64,000 bases of DNA. Source: Butyrivibrio sp. LB2008. GTDB taxonomy: Bacteria > Bacillota > Clostridia > Lachnospirales > Lachnospiraceae. The position numbers were made by a program, and so were the translations under genes. Location of the stretch: assembly GCF_000621565.1 (NCBI RefSeq), contig NZ_JHXZ01000015.1, forward strand, positions 1 through 64,000. The letters are read 5' to 3'. A model generated the notes under the pieces. It had not been told where the DNA came from. It worked only from the letters and a program-made list of their open reading frames with translations, and made no database searches. Within the stretch, counting starts at the first letter, position 1. Each line of letters opens with the position of its first letter. This document shows, piece by piece, positions 7,346 through 16,554 of the stretch.

Positions 7346-8257
7346 GTGCTTAAGAAGATTGTTTTTACATTAGATGAGGAAAGCCTGAAGAATAAAGAAG
7401 TCTCGGAAAGCATGGAGTCTGCGAAAGCTTATATAAAAAGTTGCGGATTGGATTCAGAGATTCTTGGGGCACAGGATTTTTTCAAAATACATAAGCCTGA
7501 TGGGGAAATGCTGGTAGTTGCGGACAGGAAAGAAATTTCCGAAAGAGCGACTAAAGAGGGCTTTTATGTAATAGGCGTTGAACATGTGCTGAACAGGAAT
7601 GAGGAGTTCCCCGGAGTTAAATATATTTTTTCCGACATTGACGAAGTCGATATAGATTCATTCATAAAGGCGTATCAGAGATATGCGAAGGAGCCGTGGG
7701 ATGTGCTTACAACGGACAGGCTCCTTGTCAGGGAGACAACCCTTGATGATGTGGATGAATTCTATAAGCTTTACAAAGATCCCGAGATGACCAGATATAT
7801 GGAAGGCCTGTTTGAGAATCCCGAAGATGAGAAAAGATATCAGAAGGACTACATCGAGAAAGTATACGGACTTATGGGCTTTGGCATATGGACTCTCGTA
7901 AGGCGAAGTGACGGCAGAGTAATAGGCAGAGTCGGATATTCTGTGAGAAACGGATTTGATGATATAGAACTTGGATTTCTTATAGGAAAAGAGTTCCAGA
8001 GACAGGGCTATGCGTTTGAAGCGTGCAATGCGGTTCTTGACTACGGCAGAGATATTCTTCTTTTTGATAAGGTCCAGACACTTGTGAAGGCGGAGAACGA
8101 GATCTCAATAAATCTTTGCAAGAAGCTCGGCTTTGAATATCTCGATACTGTCTCTGTAGAGGAAGACATATACGGAAGAGAATACAACGGAGAGAACAGC
8201 GTGCCTGTCGGCGGTGCTTCTTATGGAGAATACGTAAGGCTGATGAAAAGGCTGTAA
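7346..8257 (+). CDS. GNAT acetyltransferase (RimJ/RimL type) with N-terminal extension
   Basis: 303 residues from the GTG behind TTGGAGG (an upstream in-frame TTG has no ribosome site and overlaps the -10). The C-terminal two thirds are a GNAT domain: TTDRLLVRETTLDDVDEFY, IELGFLIGKEFQRQGYAFEA (acetyl-CoA loop RQGYA), and NEISINLCKKLGFEYL. The first ~110 residues resemble a reduced HAD-like receiver fold (LVVADRKEI, YVIGVEHVLN, GVKYIFSDIDEV), a pairing I recall from Lachnospiraceae. RimJ/RimL enzymes acetylate protein N-termini or small amines; the substrate is unknown. Confidence 0.75.
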   Translation: MLKKIVFTLDEESLKNKEVSESMESAKAYIKSCGLDSEILGAQDFFKIHKPDGEMLVVADRKEISERATKEGFYVIGVEHVLNRNEEFPGVKYIFSDIDEVDIDSFIKAYQRYAKEPWDVLTTDRLLVRETTLDDVDEFYKLYKDPEMTRYMEGLFENPEDEKRYQKDYIEKVYGLMGFGIWTLVRRSDGRVIGRVGYSVRNGFDDIELGFLIGKEFQRQGYAFEACNAVLDYGRDILLFDKVQTLVKAENEISINLCKKLGFEYLDTVSVEEDIYGREYNGENSVPVGGASYGEYVRLMKRL

Positions 8258-8329
8258 AAAGAGGGCTAAATTAATTTGTGGCTTTTTTTGACGCCATCCT
8301 ATAAAATAGATTTGTAACAATAAGAAGAA

Positions 8330-8388
8330 AAAGACAGATAGGTACGAAGGGTAGAGAGCCCTTAGCGAAGAGTGCCTATGGAGGTGAA
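8330..8388 (+). promoter_or_regulatory. Structured leader before the Na/Pi cotransporter gene
   Basis: TAGGTAC (8339) can pair with GTGCCTA (8371) through one G·U, enclosing AGGG/CCCT. The outer stem ends directly at the GGAGGTG ribosome site. The stem could hide or expose the site. I do not recognise it as a known riboswitch. Confidence 0.35.
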
Positions 8389-10188
8389 ATGAAAGAATTT
8401 TTAGACAGTTTTAAAATGGTAGCAGGGCTTGTTGGCGGTCTTGCAATGTTTTTGTATGGAATGAACGTTATGAGCGGAGGCCTTACCAAGGCTGCCGGAG
8501 GACGTCTTGAAAGTGTACTTGCCAAAGTTACCAAGCATCCTATAATCGCTTATTTATTCGGTGTTGGTGTCACCGCACTGGTTCAATCATCATCTGCATC
8601 TACCGTAATGGTAGTTGGTCTTGTTAATTCAGGAATCGTAACCCTTAAACAGGCAGTAAACGTTATACTTGGTGCTAACCTTGGTACAACATTTACGGCA
8701 TGGATTCTTACACTTAATAATCTGAACAGCACGAAATATTTGTGGCTGGAACTCTTAAAGCCCAGATCATTCACACCTTTCCTGGCTCTCATCGGTATCG
8801 GGCTTTACATGTTTTCCAAAAGTGAGAAAAAGAAAAATATTGGAACAATCCTTCTTGGATTTTCTGTTTTGATGTTCGGTATGAGCAGCATGTCTGATGC
8901 GGTAGCTCCGCTTAAAGATAATGCGGGATTCAGAACTCTTCTTATGAAGTTCAGCAATCCTTTGATCGGATTCCTGGTTGGTATATTTTTTACCATGCTT
9001 ATTCAGAGCTCTGCCGGAACAATCGGTGTGTTACAGGCGATATCCGGAAGCATACCTGTGTATTTCAGCATAGCTATCCCTGTTGTAGTCGGAGCTGAGG
9101 TTGGTACATGTATCACGGCGATCCTGTCATCTTTTGGCGCTAATAAGAACGGTAAGAGAACAGCGCTTATGCACTTGTACTTTAATATCATAAAAGCAGG
9201 GCTTTTTATGGTGATTTTCTATTCTTTAAACGCTGTGATGAATTTCTCGTTTATGCATAATGAAGTCGGACTTGCGGGAATTCCGGGAGTGCACACACTT
9301 GTAAACCTTATTGCAACACCGCTTATGCTTCCTTTCTCATCGGTGCTTGTAAACCTGGCACTCAGCTCAATTCCTATTGATGAGAAGGAGAAAAAAGATC
9401 AGGAAGAGCAGCAGGGTATCAGAACTCTGGATCCTCTTTTCCTTGCAAACCCGCCGTTTGCGCTTGAGCAGGCAAGACAGGCTGCGATCGAGATGGCCAA
9501 TATGTCCAAAGATGCTCTTGATAAGGCGATTGAACTTATTACGGATTACAAAGAGGAAGTTGCGCAGGAGGTTGATTATCTTGAGCGCAAGGTTGACCAG
9601 TACGAGGATCAGCTTGGAACTTACCTTATGAAGATAAATAATCATCATCTTGCACCTGAAGACAGCCATACACTTACAATGCTTCTTCACTGCATAACTG
9701 ATTATGAGAGAATAAGCGATCACGCGCTCAACATTATGCAGAAAGCAAGGGGAATGTCGGCAAATCAGAGGACATTTACACCCAAGATGCAGACAGAGAT
9801 GGATATATTCTCATCTGCGGTAAAAGAGATTGTGGAAATGTCTATCAAAGCGTTTGAAACAAGGGATGTTTCGACTGCTAAATCTATCGAACCTTTGGAA
9901 GAAGCCATTGACGGCATTCAGAAAGAGGTAAAGAGACGTCATGTCAGAAGACTTCGCAAGGGCAAATGCACTATCGAACAGGGATTTGACCTTAGCGATA
10001 TAGGAACGGATTACGAGCGAATTGCAGATCACTGCAGTAATATTGCTGTCGGGGTGATCGAGGTTCACGATGATGCGTACGATGCGCATGAGTATTTGGA
10101 AACACTCAAAGCTGAGAAGACAGAAGGCTTTGAGCAGGCAGTTGATTTTTACGAGAGAAAATATCAGCTTCCTTCAGTTAAGTTTTAA
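8389..10188 (+). CDS. Na+/phosphate cotransporter with PhoU-like C-terminal domain
   Basis: 599-residue membrane protein of the Na/Pi-cotransporter family. Two inverted repeats each carry a QSS signature (QSSSAS near 66, QSSAGT near 206) within about eight membrane helices (residues 10–340). A cytoplasmic PhoU-like helical domain (about 360–590) follows, with acidic ExxxD metal-site patterns such as DYERISDHA and DYERIADHC. It probably imports phosphate with Na+, the PhoU part sensing or gating. The ribosome site is GGAGGTG. Confidence 0.9.
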   Translation: MKEFLDSFKMVAGLVGGLAMFLYGMNVMSGGLTKAAGGRLESVLAKVTKHPIIAYLFGVGVTALVQSSSASTVMVVGLVNSGIVTLKQAVNVILGANLGTTFTAWILTLNNLNSTKYLWLELLKPRSFTPFLALIGIGLYMFSKSEKKKNIGTILLGFSVLMFGMSSMSDAVAPLKDNAGFRTLLMKFSNPLIGFLVGIFFTMLIQSSAGTIGVLQAISGSIPVYFSIAIPVVVGAEVGTCITAILSSFGANKNGKRTALMHLYFNIIKAGLFMVIFYSLNAVMNFSFMHNEVGLAGIPGVHTLVNLIATPLMLPFSSVLVNLALSSIPIDEKEKKDQEEQQGIRTLDPLFLANPPFALEQARQAAIEMANMSKDALDKAIELITDYKEEVAQEVDYLERKVDQYEDQLGTYLMKINNHHLAPEDSHTLTMLLHCITDYERISDHALNIMQKARGMSANQRTFTPKMQTEMDIFSSAVKEIVEMSIKAFETRDVSTAKSIEPLEEAIDGIQKEVKRRHVRRLRKGKCTIEQGFDLSDIGTDYERIADHCSNIAVGVIEVHDDAYDAHEYLETLKAEKTEGFEQAVDFYERKYQLPSVKF

Positions 10189-10205
10189 TGTAGGAGCTAT
10201 AACGG

Positions 10206-10766
10206 ATGGAATTTCAGTATTTGGAAAAGAAGGAGCAGGGCGAGTTTATAACGCGCTATGATCTTCACTACAAGACGGTGGATAACAAGGACAAGACTTA
10301 CGAGATAATCAGCAGAAATCCCAATCTTAAGGGATATGAAGATATTCACAACAACAAAGTCGACGCGGTTGTTCTCATAATGCATGATGAGACAGGTGAG
10401 AAGATACTTATAAACAAGGAGTTCAGACTCGCTCCCGGTGCATGGGTATACAATTTCCCCGCGGGGCTTATCGATCCCGGTGAACAGCCTGAAGAGAGCG
10501 CAAGAAGAGAGCTCAAGGAAGAAACAGGACTTGATATCGTAAGTATCGATGAGTGGATCGGCGAGAGCTACAGTGCTGTGGGATTTTCAAACGAGAAGAA
10601 TCTTTGCTGCGTAGGAAAAGCAGCGGGAACTTTTTCAAAGAGCAGCTCAACTTTGGAAGAGATAGTTCCCGGATGGTATACCAAAAAAGAAGTCAGAGAA
10701 CTGCTTAAGACTCAGCCTTTTGCAGGACGAACGCAGGCGTATTGCTATTTGTGGTCAAAAGAGTAA
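10206..10766 (+). CDS. NUDIX hydrolase, ADP-ribose pyrophosphatase type
   Basis: 186 residues with an intact NUDIX box, GLIDPGEQPEES then RRELKEETGL (Gx5Ex7REUxEExGU). The preceding segment LAPGAWVYNFPAG and overall length match ADP-ribose pyrophosphatases, which split ADP-ribose into AMP and ribose 5-phosphate. It starts 17 nt after the transporter gene. Substrate choice is inferred from family resemblance. Confidence 0.85.
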   Translation: MEFQYLEKKEQGEFITRYDLHYKTVDNKDKTYEIISRNPNLKGYEDIHNNKVDAVVLIMHDETGEKILINKEFRLAPGAWVYNFPAGLIDPGEQPEESARRELKEETGLDIVSIDEWIGESYSAVGFSNEKNLCCVGKAAGTFSKSSSTLEEIVPGWYTKKEVRELLKTQPFAGRTQAYCYLWSKE

Positions 10767-10785
10767 CGAGTGTCGGTGTTTGCGT

Positions 10786-11547
10786 ATGAGCGAAAAGAAA
10801 GAAAAACAAAACGGAATATATCAAGAGCAGAGTCAGGCGGAGGAATTAAAAAAAGGAATAATCGGTCTTAATATCTGTGAGGAATGCGGCGGATTGTGTA
10901 CGGCAAGTGTCCCCATTATCGAGGGACTTCCCGTAAACGCGCAGGTAAGCCTTATGGAACATTCGATTCATGAGACACTCAAGAAGAACAGCTATCTTTT
11001 CAGAGAGGGCGAGCCGGTAGATTCGATCTGTATTATAAGAAAAGGCAGAGTTAAGCTGTGCAGGTACGATTCTCTCGGAAGAGAGCAGATCATAACCATA
11101 CTTGCTGATCACGATATCATTTGGGAAGGCATGTTTTTGGACGGAAGTATATATCCGTATTCGGCGGTATGTCTTACAAATGCTTCTATTTGCCAGATAC
11201 ACAGGGATGATTTCATAAAGGTTGTGGATGATCCTGCGGCCGCAATGAATATCATCATTCTTTTGAGCAAAAAACTCCACGATGCCAATGAAAGAAATAT
11301 GCTACTTTCCACCAAGGATCCCATGGCGAGACTGGCGGGATTTTTGATGTACAGAGTTGACAGAAGTGTGGGCGATGACATAGTATTAAAACTCGACGAC
11401 ATTGCTGCGAGTGTAAATCTTAGAACAGAGACGGTCAGCAGGAAACTCAGGGAGATGGAAAAGAGCGGTCTTATAGAGAGAGTAGGGCATGCCAAGATCA
11501 GGGTTCTTGACAGAGATGCGCTCAGGGAAATTTATATTTATCAGTGA
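10786..11547 (+). CDS. Crp/Fnr-family regulator with N-terminal cysteine cluster (FNR-like)
   Basis: 253 residues from the ATG at MSEKKEKQNG; an in-frame ATG further upstream lies inside the NUDIX gene. It has an N-terminal cysteine cluster C31-x2-C34-x3-C38, a cyclic-nucleotide-binding-type beta roll (LFREGEPVDSICIIRKGRVK), a dimer helix and a Crp-type HTH (DIAASVNLRTETVSRKLREM). Three closely spaced cysteines before the sensor domain resemble FNR, where they hold an oxygen-labile Fe-S cluster; a fourth ligand could be C48-region or later cysteines. The gene lies directly upstream of pflA, and pflB has a perfect FNR box, so it probably activates fermentation genes under anoxia. Confidence 0.85.
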   Translation: MSEKKEKQNGIYQEQSQAEELKKGIIGLNICEECGGLCTASVPIIEGLPVNAQVSLMEHSIHETLKKNSYLFREGEPVDSICIIRKGRVKLCRYDSLGREQIITILADHDIIWEGMFLDGSIYPYSAVCLTNASICQIHRDDFIKVVDDPAAAMNIIILLSKKLHDANERNMLLSTKDPMARLAGFLMYRVDRSVGDDIVLKLDDIAASVNLRTETVSRKLREMEKSGLIERVGHAKIRVLDRDALREIYIYQ

Positions 11548-11586
11548 TTTATCTTTTTACAGACTATGTAATGAAACGGAGTAATA

Positions 11587-12315
11587 ATGGTTAAAGGTGC
11601 AATTCATTCAATAGAAACATTCGGTTCGGTAGACGGACCCGGAATCAGATTTATCGTATTCCTCAAGGGATGCAAATTAAGATGCAAGTATTGTCACAAT
11701 GCGGATACATGGGATCCCAATTCAGAGGACATGCGTACTCCCGATGAGCTTTTGGACTTTGCTGAGAGATACAGATCATATTGGGGTACGGAAGGTGGAA
11801 TAACAGTCAGCGGAGGAGAGCCGCTTCTTCAGATTGACTTTTTGACAGAGCTGTTTAAGAAGGCCAAAGAGCGCGGGATCAACACTTGTATTGATACGGC
11901 ACTTCAGCCTTTCACACGTGAGGAGCCTTTTTTCTCCAAGTTCAATGAGCTCTTGAAGTACACAGACCTTATGCTTGTTGATATCAAGCACATTGATAGA
12001 GATGAACATATAGAGCTTACGGGACTTCCGAATGATAATATTATTGACGGAATGAAGTATCTTTCGGAAATGGGCCAGCCCATCTGGATCCGTCATGTGC
12101 TTGTGCCCGGAATAACGGACAATGATGAATATCTCAAGAAGACAAGAGCGTTCATAGAGACACTTTCCAATGTGGAAAAGATAGAGGTTCTTCCCTATCA
12201 TTCGATGGGACAGCACAAGTTCGAGACTCTCGGAATACCATATAAGCTCGACGGCGTAAAATCTCCTACAAAAGATAGGGTTGATAACGCCATGAACATA
12301 TTAAACGGGAAATAA
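11587..12315 (+). CDS. pflA: Pyruvate formate-lyase activating enzyme
   Basis: Radical-SAM enzyme that installs the glycyl radical on PflB. The 242-residue protein has the CxxxCxxC iron–sulfur motif at C29, C33, C36 (KGCKLRCKYCHNAD), the conserved start HSIETFGSVDGPGIRF, and the SAM-binding SGGEPLLQ. It lies 39 nt after the FNR-like gene and is followed by a terminator, so it may be cotranscribed with its regulator rather than with pflB. Confidence 0.96.
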   Translation: MVKGAIHSIETFGSVDGPGIRFIVFLKGCKLRCKYCHNADTWDPNSEDMRTPDELLDFAERYRSYWGTEGGITVSGGEPLLQIDFLTELFKKAKERGINTCIDTALQPFTREEPFFSKFNELLKYTDLMLVDIKHIDRDEHIELTGLPNDNIIDGMKYLSEMGQPIWIRHVLVPGITDNDEYLKKTRAFIETLSNVEKIEVLPYHSMGQHKFETLGIPYKLDGVKSPTKDRVDNAMNILNGK

Positions 12316-12330
12316 TATCAGGAAGGTGGA

Positions 12331-12353
12331 TGCAGATAGCATCTGCCTTTTTT
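12331..12353 (+). terminator. Rho-independent terminator after pflA
   Basis: GCAGAT pairs with ATCTGC around AGC, followed by C and a run of six T. Confidence 0.7.
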
Positions 12354-12390
12354 GCTTATTTTAATATTAATTTTAATAAAATCTTAAAAC

Positions 12391-12432
12391 TTGATTACAA
12401 TCAATGTTTGGTTGTGTAACAGGTGATATCAT
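12391..12432 (+). promoter_or_regulatory. Perfect FNR-type box and predicted class II promoter of pflB
   Basis: TTGATTACAATCAA (12391–12404) fits the FNR consensus TTGAT-N4-ATCAA at every fixed position. An extended -10 (TGA then TATCAT, 12424–12432) puts the start site near 12439, so the box would be centred at -41.5, the class II activator position. The -10 choice is mine; the box itself is direct sequence. Confidence 0.7.
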
Positions 12433-12480
12433 CAATCTCGAACAATACATATGATAATATTTTAACGAGGAGTACGTAAA

Positions 12481-14745
12481 ATGAACGAAGCATGGCGCGG
12501 GTTTAAGGGAACCCACTGGTTGGATGACGTTAACGTAAGAGATTTCATCCAGAACAACTACACACCTTATGACGGAGATGAGAGCTTTTTGGCTGAGCCT
12601 ACAGAAGCTACAGATAAGCTTTGGGGCAAGCTTCAGGAGCTCCAGAAACAGGAACGTGAAAAGGGCGGCGTTCTTGAGTGTGAGACAGAAGTTGTTTCTA
12701 GTCTTACAGCATATGGCCCCGGATATATTGATGAGTCTATGAAGGATCTTGAGCAGATCGTTGGTCTTCAGACTGATAAGCCTCTTAAGAGAGCATTCAT
12801 GCCTTTTGGTGGAATCAAGATGGCTGAAGAAGCTGCTGAGACATACGGATACAAGGTAAATGAGAAGTTCCACAAGATCTTCACAGAGTACCACAAGACT
12901 CACAACCAGGCAGTATTTGATGCTTACACTCCTGAGATGAGAGCAGCAAGACACAGCCACATCGTAACAGGTCTTCCTGATACATACGGCCGTGGACGTA
13001 TCGTAGGCGACTACAGAAGAGTAGCTCTTTACGGTATCGACTACCTCATCAAGAAGAAGATGGATGATTACAACAACTGTGGTGATGGAACAATGCTTGA
13101 CCACATCATCCGTCAGAGAGAAGAAATCTCTGAGCAGGTTAGAGCTCTTAAGGGAATGAAGGAAATGGCAGCCGTTTACGGATTTGATATTTCTGCTCCC
13201 GCTAAGAACGCTAAGGAAGCTGTTCAGTGGCTCTACTTCGGATACCTTGCAGCTATCAAGACACAGAACGGTGCTGCAATGTCAGTAGGACGTGTTTCAA
13301 CATTCCTTGATATTTATATTGAAAGAGATATTAAAGAAGGAACTCTTACAGAGAAAGAGGCACAGGAACTTATCGACCACATGACAATGAAGTTCAGAAT
13401 GGTTAAGTTCGCTCGTATTCCTTCATACAACAACCTCTTCTCAGGTGACCCTGTATGGGCTACACTTGAAGTTGGTGGACTTGGAATGGATGGTCGTCAC
13501 ATGGTTACAAAGAACGACTTCCGTTTCCTTCATACTCTTGAGAACATGGGACCTTCACCTGAGCCTAACCTTACAGTGCTCTACACATCTAAGCTCCCTG
13601 AGACATTCAAGAAGTATGCTGCTAAGATTTCGGTTACAACTTCTTCAATCCAGTACGAGAACGATGATGTTATGCGTCCTATCTGGGGCGATGACTACAG
13701 CATCTGCTGCTGCGTATCTGCTACACAGACAGGTAAAGAGATGCAGTTCTTCGGAGCAAGAGCTAACCTTGCTAAGTGCCTTCTTTACGCTATCAACGGT
13801 GGTAAGGATGAGAAGTTCCTTACAAAGGACGGCAAGCACATGCAGGTAGGTCCTGAGATGGCTCCTATCACAGCTGATGTACTTGATTACGATGAAGTTA
13901 TGCACAAGTATGACATCATGATGGATTGGCTTGCAGGACTCTATGTAAACATCCTCAACCTTATCCAGTACATGCACGACAAGTACTACTACGAAGCAGC
14001 TGAGATGGCTCTTATCGATACAGATGTAAGACGTACATTCGCTACAGGTATCGCAGGATTCTCACACGTTGTAGATTCACTTTCAGCTATCAAGTATGCT
14101 AAGGTTACAACTGTTCGTGATGAGTCAGGCCTTGTTGTTGATTACAAGGTAGAGGGAGACTTCCCTAGATACGGTAACGATGATGAGAGAGCAGACGAGA
14201 TCGCTGTATGGCTTCTTAAGACATTCATGAAGAAGATCGAGAAGCACCACACATATCGTGATTCTGAGCCTACAACATCTATCCTTACAATCACATCTAA
14301 CGTTGTTTATGGTAAGGCTACAGGTGCTACACCTGATGGAAGACCTGCATTCGCTTCATTTGCACCCGGAGCATCACCTTCATACGGTGCTGAGAAGACA
14401 GGACTTCTTGCTTCACTTAACTCTGTTGCTAAGATTCCTTACGAGTACGCTCTCGACGGAATTTCTAACACACAGACAATGAACCCTAACGCTCTTGGTC
14501 ACGACGATGAGGAGAGATCAAACAAGCTTGTTAGCGTTCTTGACGGATACTTTGACCAGGGTGCTCATCACCTTAACGTTAACGTATTTGGTAAGGAGAA
14601 GCTCATCGATGCTATGGAGCATCCTGAGAAGCCTGAGTATGCTAACTTCACTATCCGTGTATCAGGATATGCTGTTAAGTTCATCAACCTTACTAAGGAG
14701 CAGCAGCTCGACGTTATCGCACGTACATGCCACGAGGCACTTTAA
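12481..14745 (+). CDS. pflB: Pyruvate formate-lyase (formate C-acetyltransferase)
   Basis: Glycyl-radical enzyme: pyruvate + CoA to acetyl-CoA + formate, the main anaerobic pyruvate exit. The 754 residues match the family. Active-site cysteines lie in SICCCVSAT (C409–C411) and the radical glycine in RVSGYAVKF (G729). Codon use is strikingly uniform (CTT, GCT, ACA, AAG, GGA), unlike neighbours, as expected of a very highly expressed gene. Ribosome site GAGGAG. It has its own promoter region with the FNR box and its activase just upstream. Confidence 0.98.
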   Translation: MNEAWRGFKGTHWLDDVNVRDFIQNNYTPYDGDESFLAEPTEATDKLWGKLQELQKQEREKGGVLECETEVVSSLTAYGPGYIDESMKDLEQIVGLQTDKPLKRAFMPFGGIKMAEEAAETYGYKVNEKFHKIFTEYHKTHNQAVFDAYTPEMRAARHSHIVTGLPDTYGRGRIVGDYRRVALYGIDYLIKKKMDDYNNCGDGTMLDHIIRQREEISEQVRALKGMKEMAAVYGFDISAPAKNAKEAVQWLYFGYLAAIKTQNGAAMSVGRVSTFLDIYIERDIKEGTLTEKEAQELIDHMTMKFRMVKFARIPSYNNLFSGDPVWATLEVGGLGMDGRHMVTKNDFRFLHTLENMGPSPEPNLTVLYTSKLPETFKKYAAKISVTTSSIQYENDDVMRPIWGDDYSICCCVSATQTGKEMQFFGARANLAKCLLYAINGGKDEKFLTKDGKHMQVGPEMAPITADVLDYDEVMHKYDIMMDWLAGLYVNILNLIQYMHDKYYYEAAEMALIDTDVRRTFATGIAGFSHVVDSLSAIKYAKVTTVRDESGLVVDYKVEGDFPRYGNDDERADEIAVWLLKTFMKKIEKHHTYRDSEPTTSILTITSNVVYGKATGATPDGRPAFASFAPGASPSYGAEKTGLLASLNSVAKIPYEYALDGISNTQTMNPNALGHDDEERSNKLVSVLDGYFDQGAHHLNVNVFGKEKLIDAMEHPEKPEYANFTIRVSGYAVKFINLTKEQQLDVIARTCHEAL

Positions 14746-14784
14746 TCGTAACCTGTACAAATTAGATAATAATATGTAATTATT

Positions 14785-14818
14785 TAGGGACGTCTCATTT
14801 TTGGGGCGTTCCTATTTA
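14785..14818 (+). terminator. Terminator-like hairpin after pflB
   Basis: AGGGACG pairs with CGTTCCT (one G·U) around a T-rich loop, followed by ATTTAATTTT. Confidence 0.5.
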
Positions 14819-14878
14819 ATTTTGTATAAAAGGATGATAGAGTAAAAATAGCGGACAACGCGTTATGAGGGGATCTGT

Positions 14879-16225
14879 ATGAACAATAAATATGTTACAG
14901 ATATGACGAAGGGCAACGAGCTTGCGCTTCTTATAAAGTTTACTATTCCGATGCTGCTGGGGAATCTATTTCAGCAGTTTTACAATCTTGCAGATTCATT
15001 GATTGTCGGAAGATATGGAGGAAAATATGGACTTGCGGCTATAGGAACCGTCGGAAGTCTTAACTTTCTCTTTTTCTCACTGTGCCTTGGTATGGCATCC
15101 GGTGTAGGTATCATGATTTCCCAGCACTTTGGGGCAGGTAAGGAAGAGCTTGTAAAAAAGACAGTAGGAAACGCTGTGGTGATCACGATTGTAGTAGGAC
15201 TGGCAATGAGCCTTATCAGCGTGATCTTTGCAAGGGGAATCCTGGTTCTTTTGCATGTTCCGGATGAGTGTATGTCAGAAGCACTCATATACATGAGAGT
15301 GGTGTGCGGCGGAACATTCCTGGTTGCAGGTTACAACATGATCTCTTCAATATTGAGGGCTCTCGGCGATTCCCGAACACCCCTAATATTTCTTGGCGTT
15401 GCGTGCGGGATCAATATAGTACTTGATCTTATTACCGTAAAGGGCCTTGGATGGGGCGCCGGAGGTGCGGCTGTTGCAACGATCATTTCGCAGACTGTTG
15501 CAATGATAGGCTCTATTATCATGGGAGTAAAGACCAATGCCTATTTGAAGCTGGAATCCAGGCACAAAAAGATCGATCCGAATATAATTATTAAAGCGAC
15601 AAGACTAGGCATACCGCTTGCACTTCAGAACGCACTTATTGCCTTCTCATGTGTTTCGCTTCAGAGAGTTGTAAATGGATTTGGAACGGATGTCCTGACG
15701 GCGTATACGGTGTGCGGAAAGATAGAACAGCTTGTTCAGCAGCCATACGGATCTCTTGGAACAGCGGTTTCGACATTTGCAGGTCAGAATATCGGTGCCG
15801 GGAAACTTGACAGAGTAAAGAGTGGCTGCCTTAAGAGCGTGATTCTTGTTGCGGCGTTCAGCGCTACGATGTTCGCTGTGATGGTGATTTTTGGAGAAAG
15901 TGTAATTTCAATATTTACCGACCAGACTAGGGCGATAGAGATAGGCGCAAAAGGCCTCAGAATTACCGGTATGTTCTATTTCTTCCTTGGGCTGATATAT
16001 GTGTTCAGAGGAATGCTAAACGGCGTAGGAGACGCTGCATTTGCGCTTATAAACGGTGTCACGGAAGTTGTAGGCAGAATAGGCTTTGCGACAATACTTG
16101 TAGCAATACCCGCTGTGGGAATGTGGGGATGCTGGTATACGAACGCGCTTACCTGGGCTATTACCGGAGTTGCGTGCGTGCTTAGATATACATTCGGTAA
16201 TTGGAGAAAAACATTCCAAGGGTAA
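14879..16225 (+). CDS. MATE-family efflux transporter
   Basis: 448-residue polytopic protein, about 12 membrane helices in two homologous halves. It begins with the MATE pattern GNELALLIKFTIPMLLGNLF, QQFYNLADSLIVGRYGG and, in the second half, GTAVSTFAGQNIGAGK. MATE proteins export cationic drugs or metabolites with Na+ or H+. Ribosome site GAGGGG. Substrate unknown. Confidence 0.9.
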   Translation: MNNKYVTDMTKGNELALLIKFTIPMLLGNLFQQFYNLADSLIVGRYGGKYGLAAIGTVGSLNFLFFSLCLGMASGVGIMISQHFGAGKEELVKKTVGNAVVITIVVGLAMSLISVIFARGILVLLHVPDECMSEALIYMRVVCGGTFLVAGYNMISSILRALGDSRTPLIFLGVACGINIVLDLITVKGLGWGAGGAAVATIISQTVAMIGSIIMGVKTNAYLKLESRHKKIDPNIIIKATRLGIPLALQNALIAFSCVSLQRVVNGFGTDVLTAYTVCGKIEQLVQQPYGSLGTAVSTFAGQNIGAGKLDRVKSGCLKSVILVAAFSATMFAVMVIFGESVISIFTDQTRAIEIGAKGLRITGMFYFFLGLIYVFRGMLNGVGDAAFALINGVTEVVGRIGFATILVAIPAVGMWGCWYTNALTWAITGVACVLRYTFGNWRKTFQG

Positions 16226-16242
16226 TCTTCGGAAGATATTTA

Positions 16243-16365
16243 AGCTGTTTTAGAACAAGTTACAACGGAAACAAAAACGTATTTGTTACTATGTGGGTTA
16301 ACGGTCAACAGTATCAAACCTTAAATGCTAGTGATGGTCACGTCGATTATACCTGGACGTGGTAA
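16243..16365 (+). pseudogene. Orphan C-terminal coding fragment
   Basis: The frame reads SCFRTSYNGNKNVFVTMWVN, then GQQYQTLNASDGHVDYTWTW and stops. The composition (aromatic, Asn/Gly rich, alternating beta pattern) looks like the end of an exported or surface beta protein, and a strong terminator follows 19 nt later as behind a real gene. There is no start codon or ribosome site, and its upstream part is replaced by the MATE gene end. I do not recognise the family. Confidence 0.4.
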
Positions 16366-16383
16366 AAATCGTTATGTGAATTG

Positions 16384-16423
16384 AAAATAGCGTAGCCACT
16401 CAAAATGGGGGCTACGCTATTTT
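16384..16423. terminator. Strong bidirectional terminator
   Basis: AAAATAGCGTAGCC pairs with GGCTACGCTATTTT, a perfect 14-bp stem with a 12-nt loop, A-run before and T-run after. Confidence 0.85.
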
Positions 16424-16454
16424 TATTTGATAGGAAATTCCTATCAAATAAAAA
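16420..16454. repeat. 35-bp near-perfect palindrome
   Basis: TTTTTATTTGATAGGAA, one central A, then TTCCTATCAAATAAAAA: 17-bp perfect arms. The half-site TATTTGATAGGA recurs upstream of the xylan ABC operon (34561) and, changed, before the GH3 gene (38311). The TATTTGA/TCAAATA ends also match the 20-bp palindrome at 1372. Confidence 0.6.
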
Positions 16455-16474
16455 ACGCTCCGCTATGGATGCGA

Positions 16475-16547
16475 CCGATGCGCAGAAGTATTATGCAAGC
16501 TAAAGCTTGCGCGCATCGGCGCGCAAAGAGTTGCAAAGCAACTCTTT
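16475..16547. repeat. Compound inverted-repeat element between converging genes
   Basis: CCGATGCGC (16475) pairs with GCGCATCGG (16511), enclosing GCAAGC-TAAA-GCTTGC. Next comes AAAGAGTTGC-AAA-GCAACTCTTT (16525–16547), a perfect 10-bp stem. The last stem begins 8 nt beyond the mgtE stop and may end its transcript. The layered palindromes look like a dispersed intergenic repeat (REP/MITE-like). Confidence 0.55.
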
Positions 16548-16554
16548 GTTCTGT

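Noticed and set aside
12373-13104. 243-codon open frame opposite the 5' part of pflB
   Set aside because: Caused by strong sense-strand codon bias; it would also cross the FNR box and pflB promoter.
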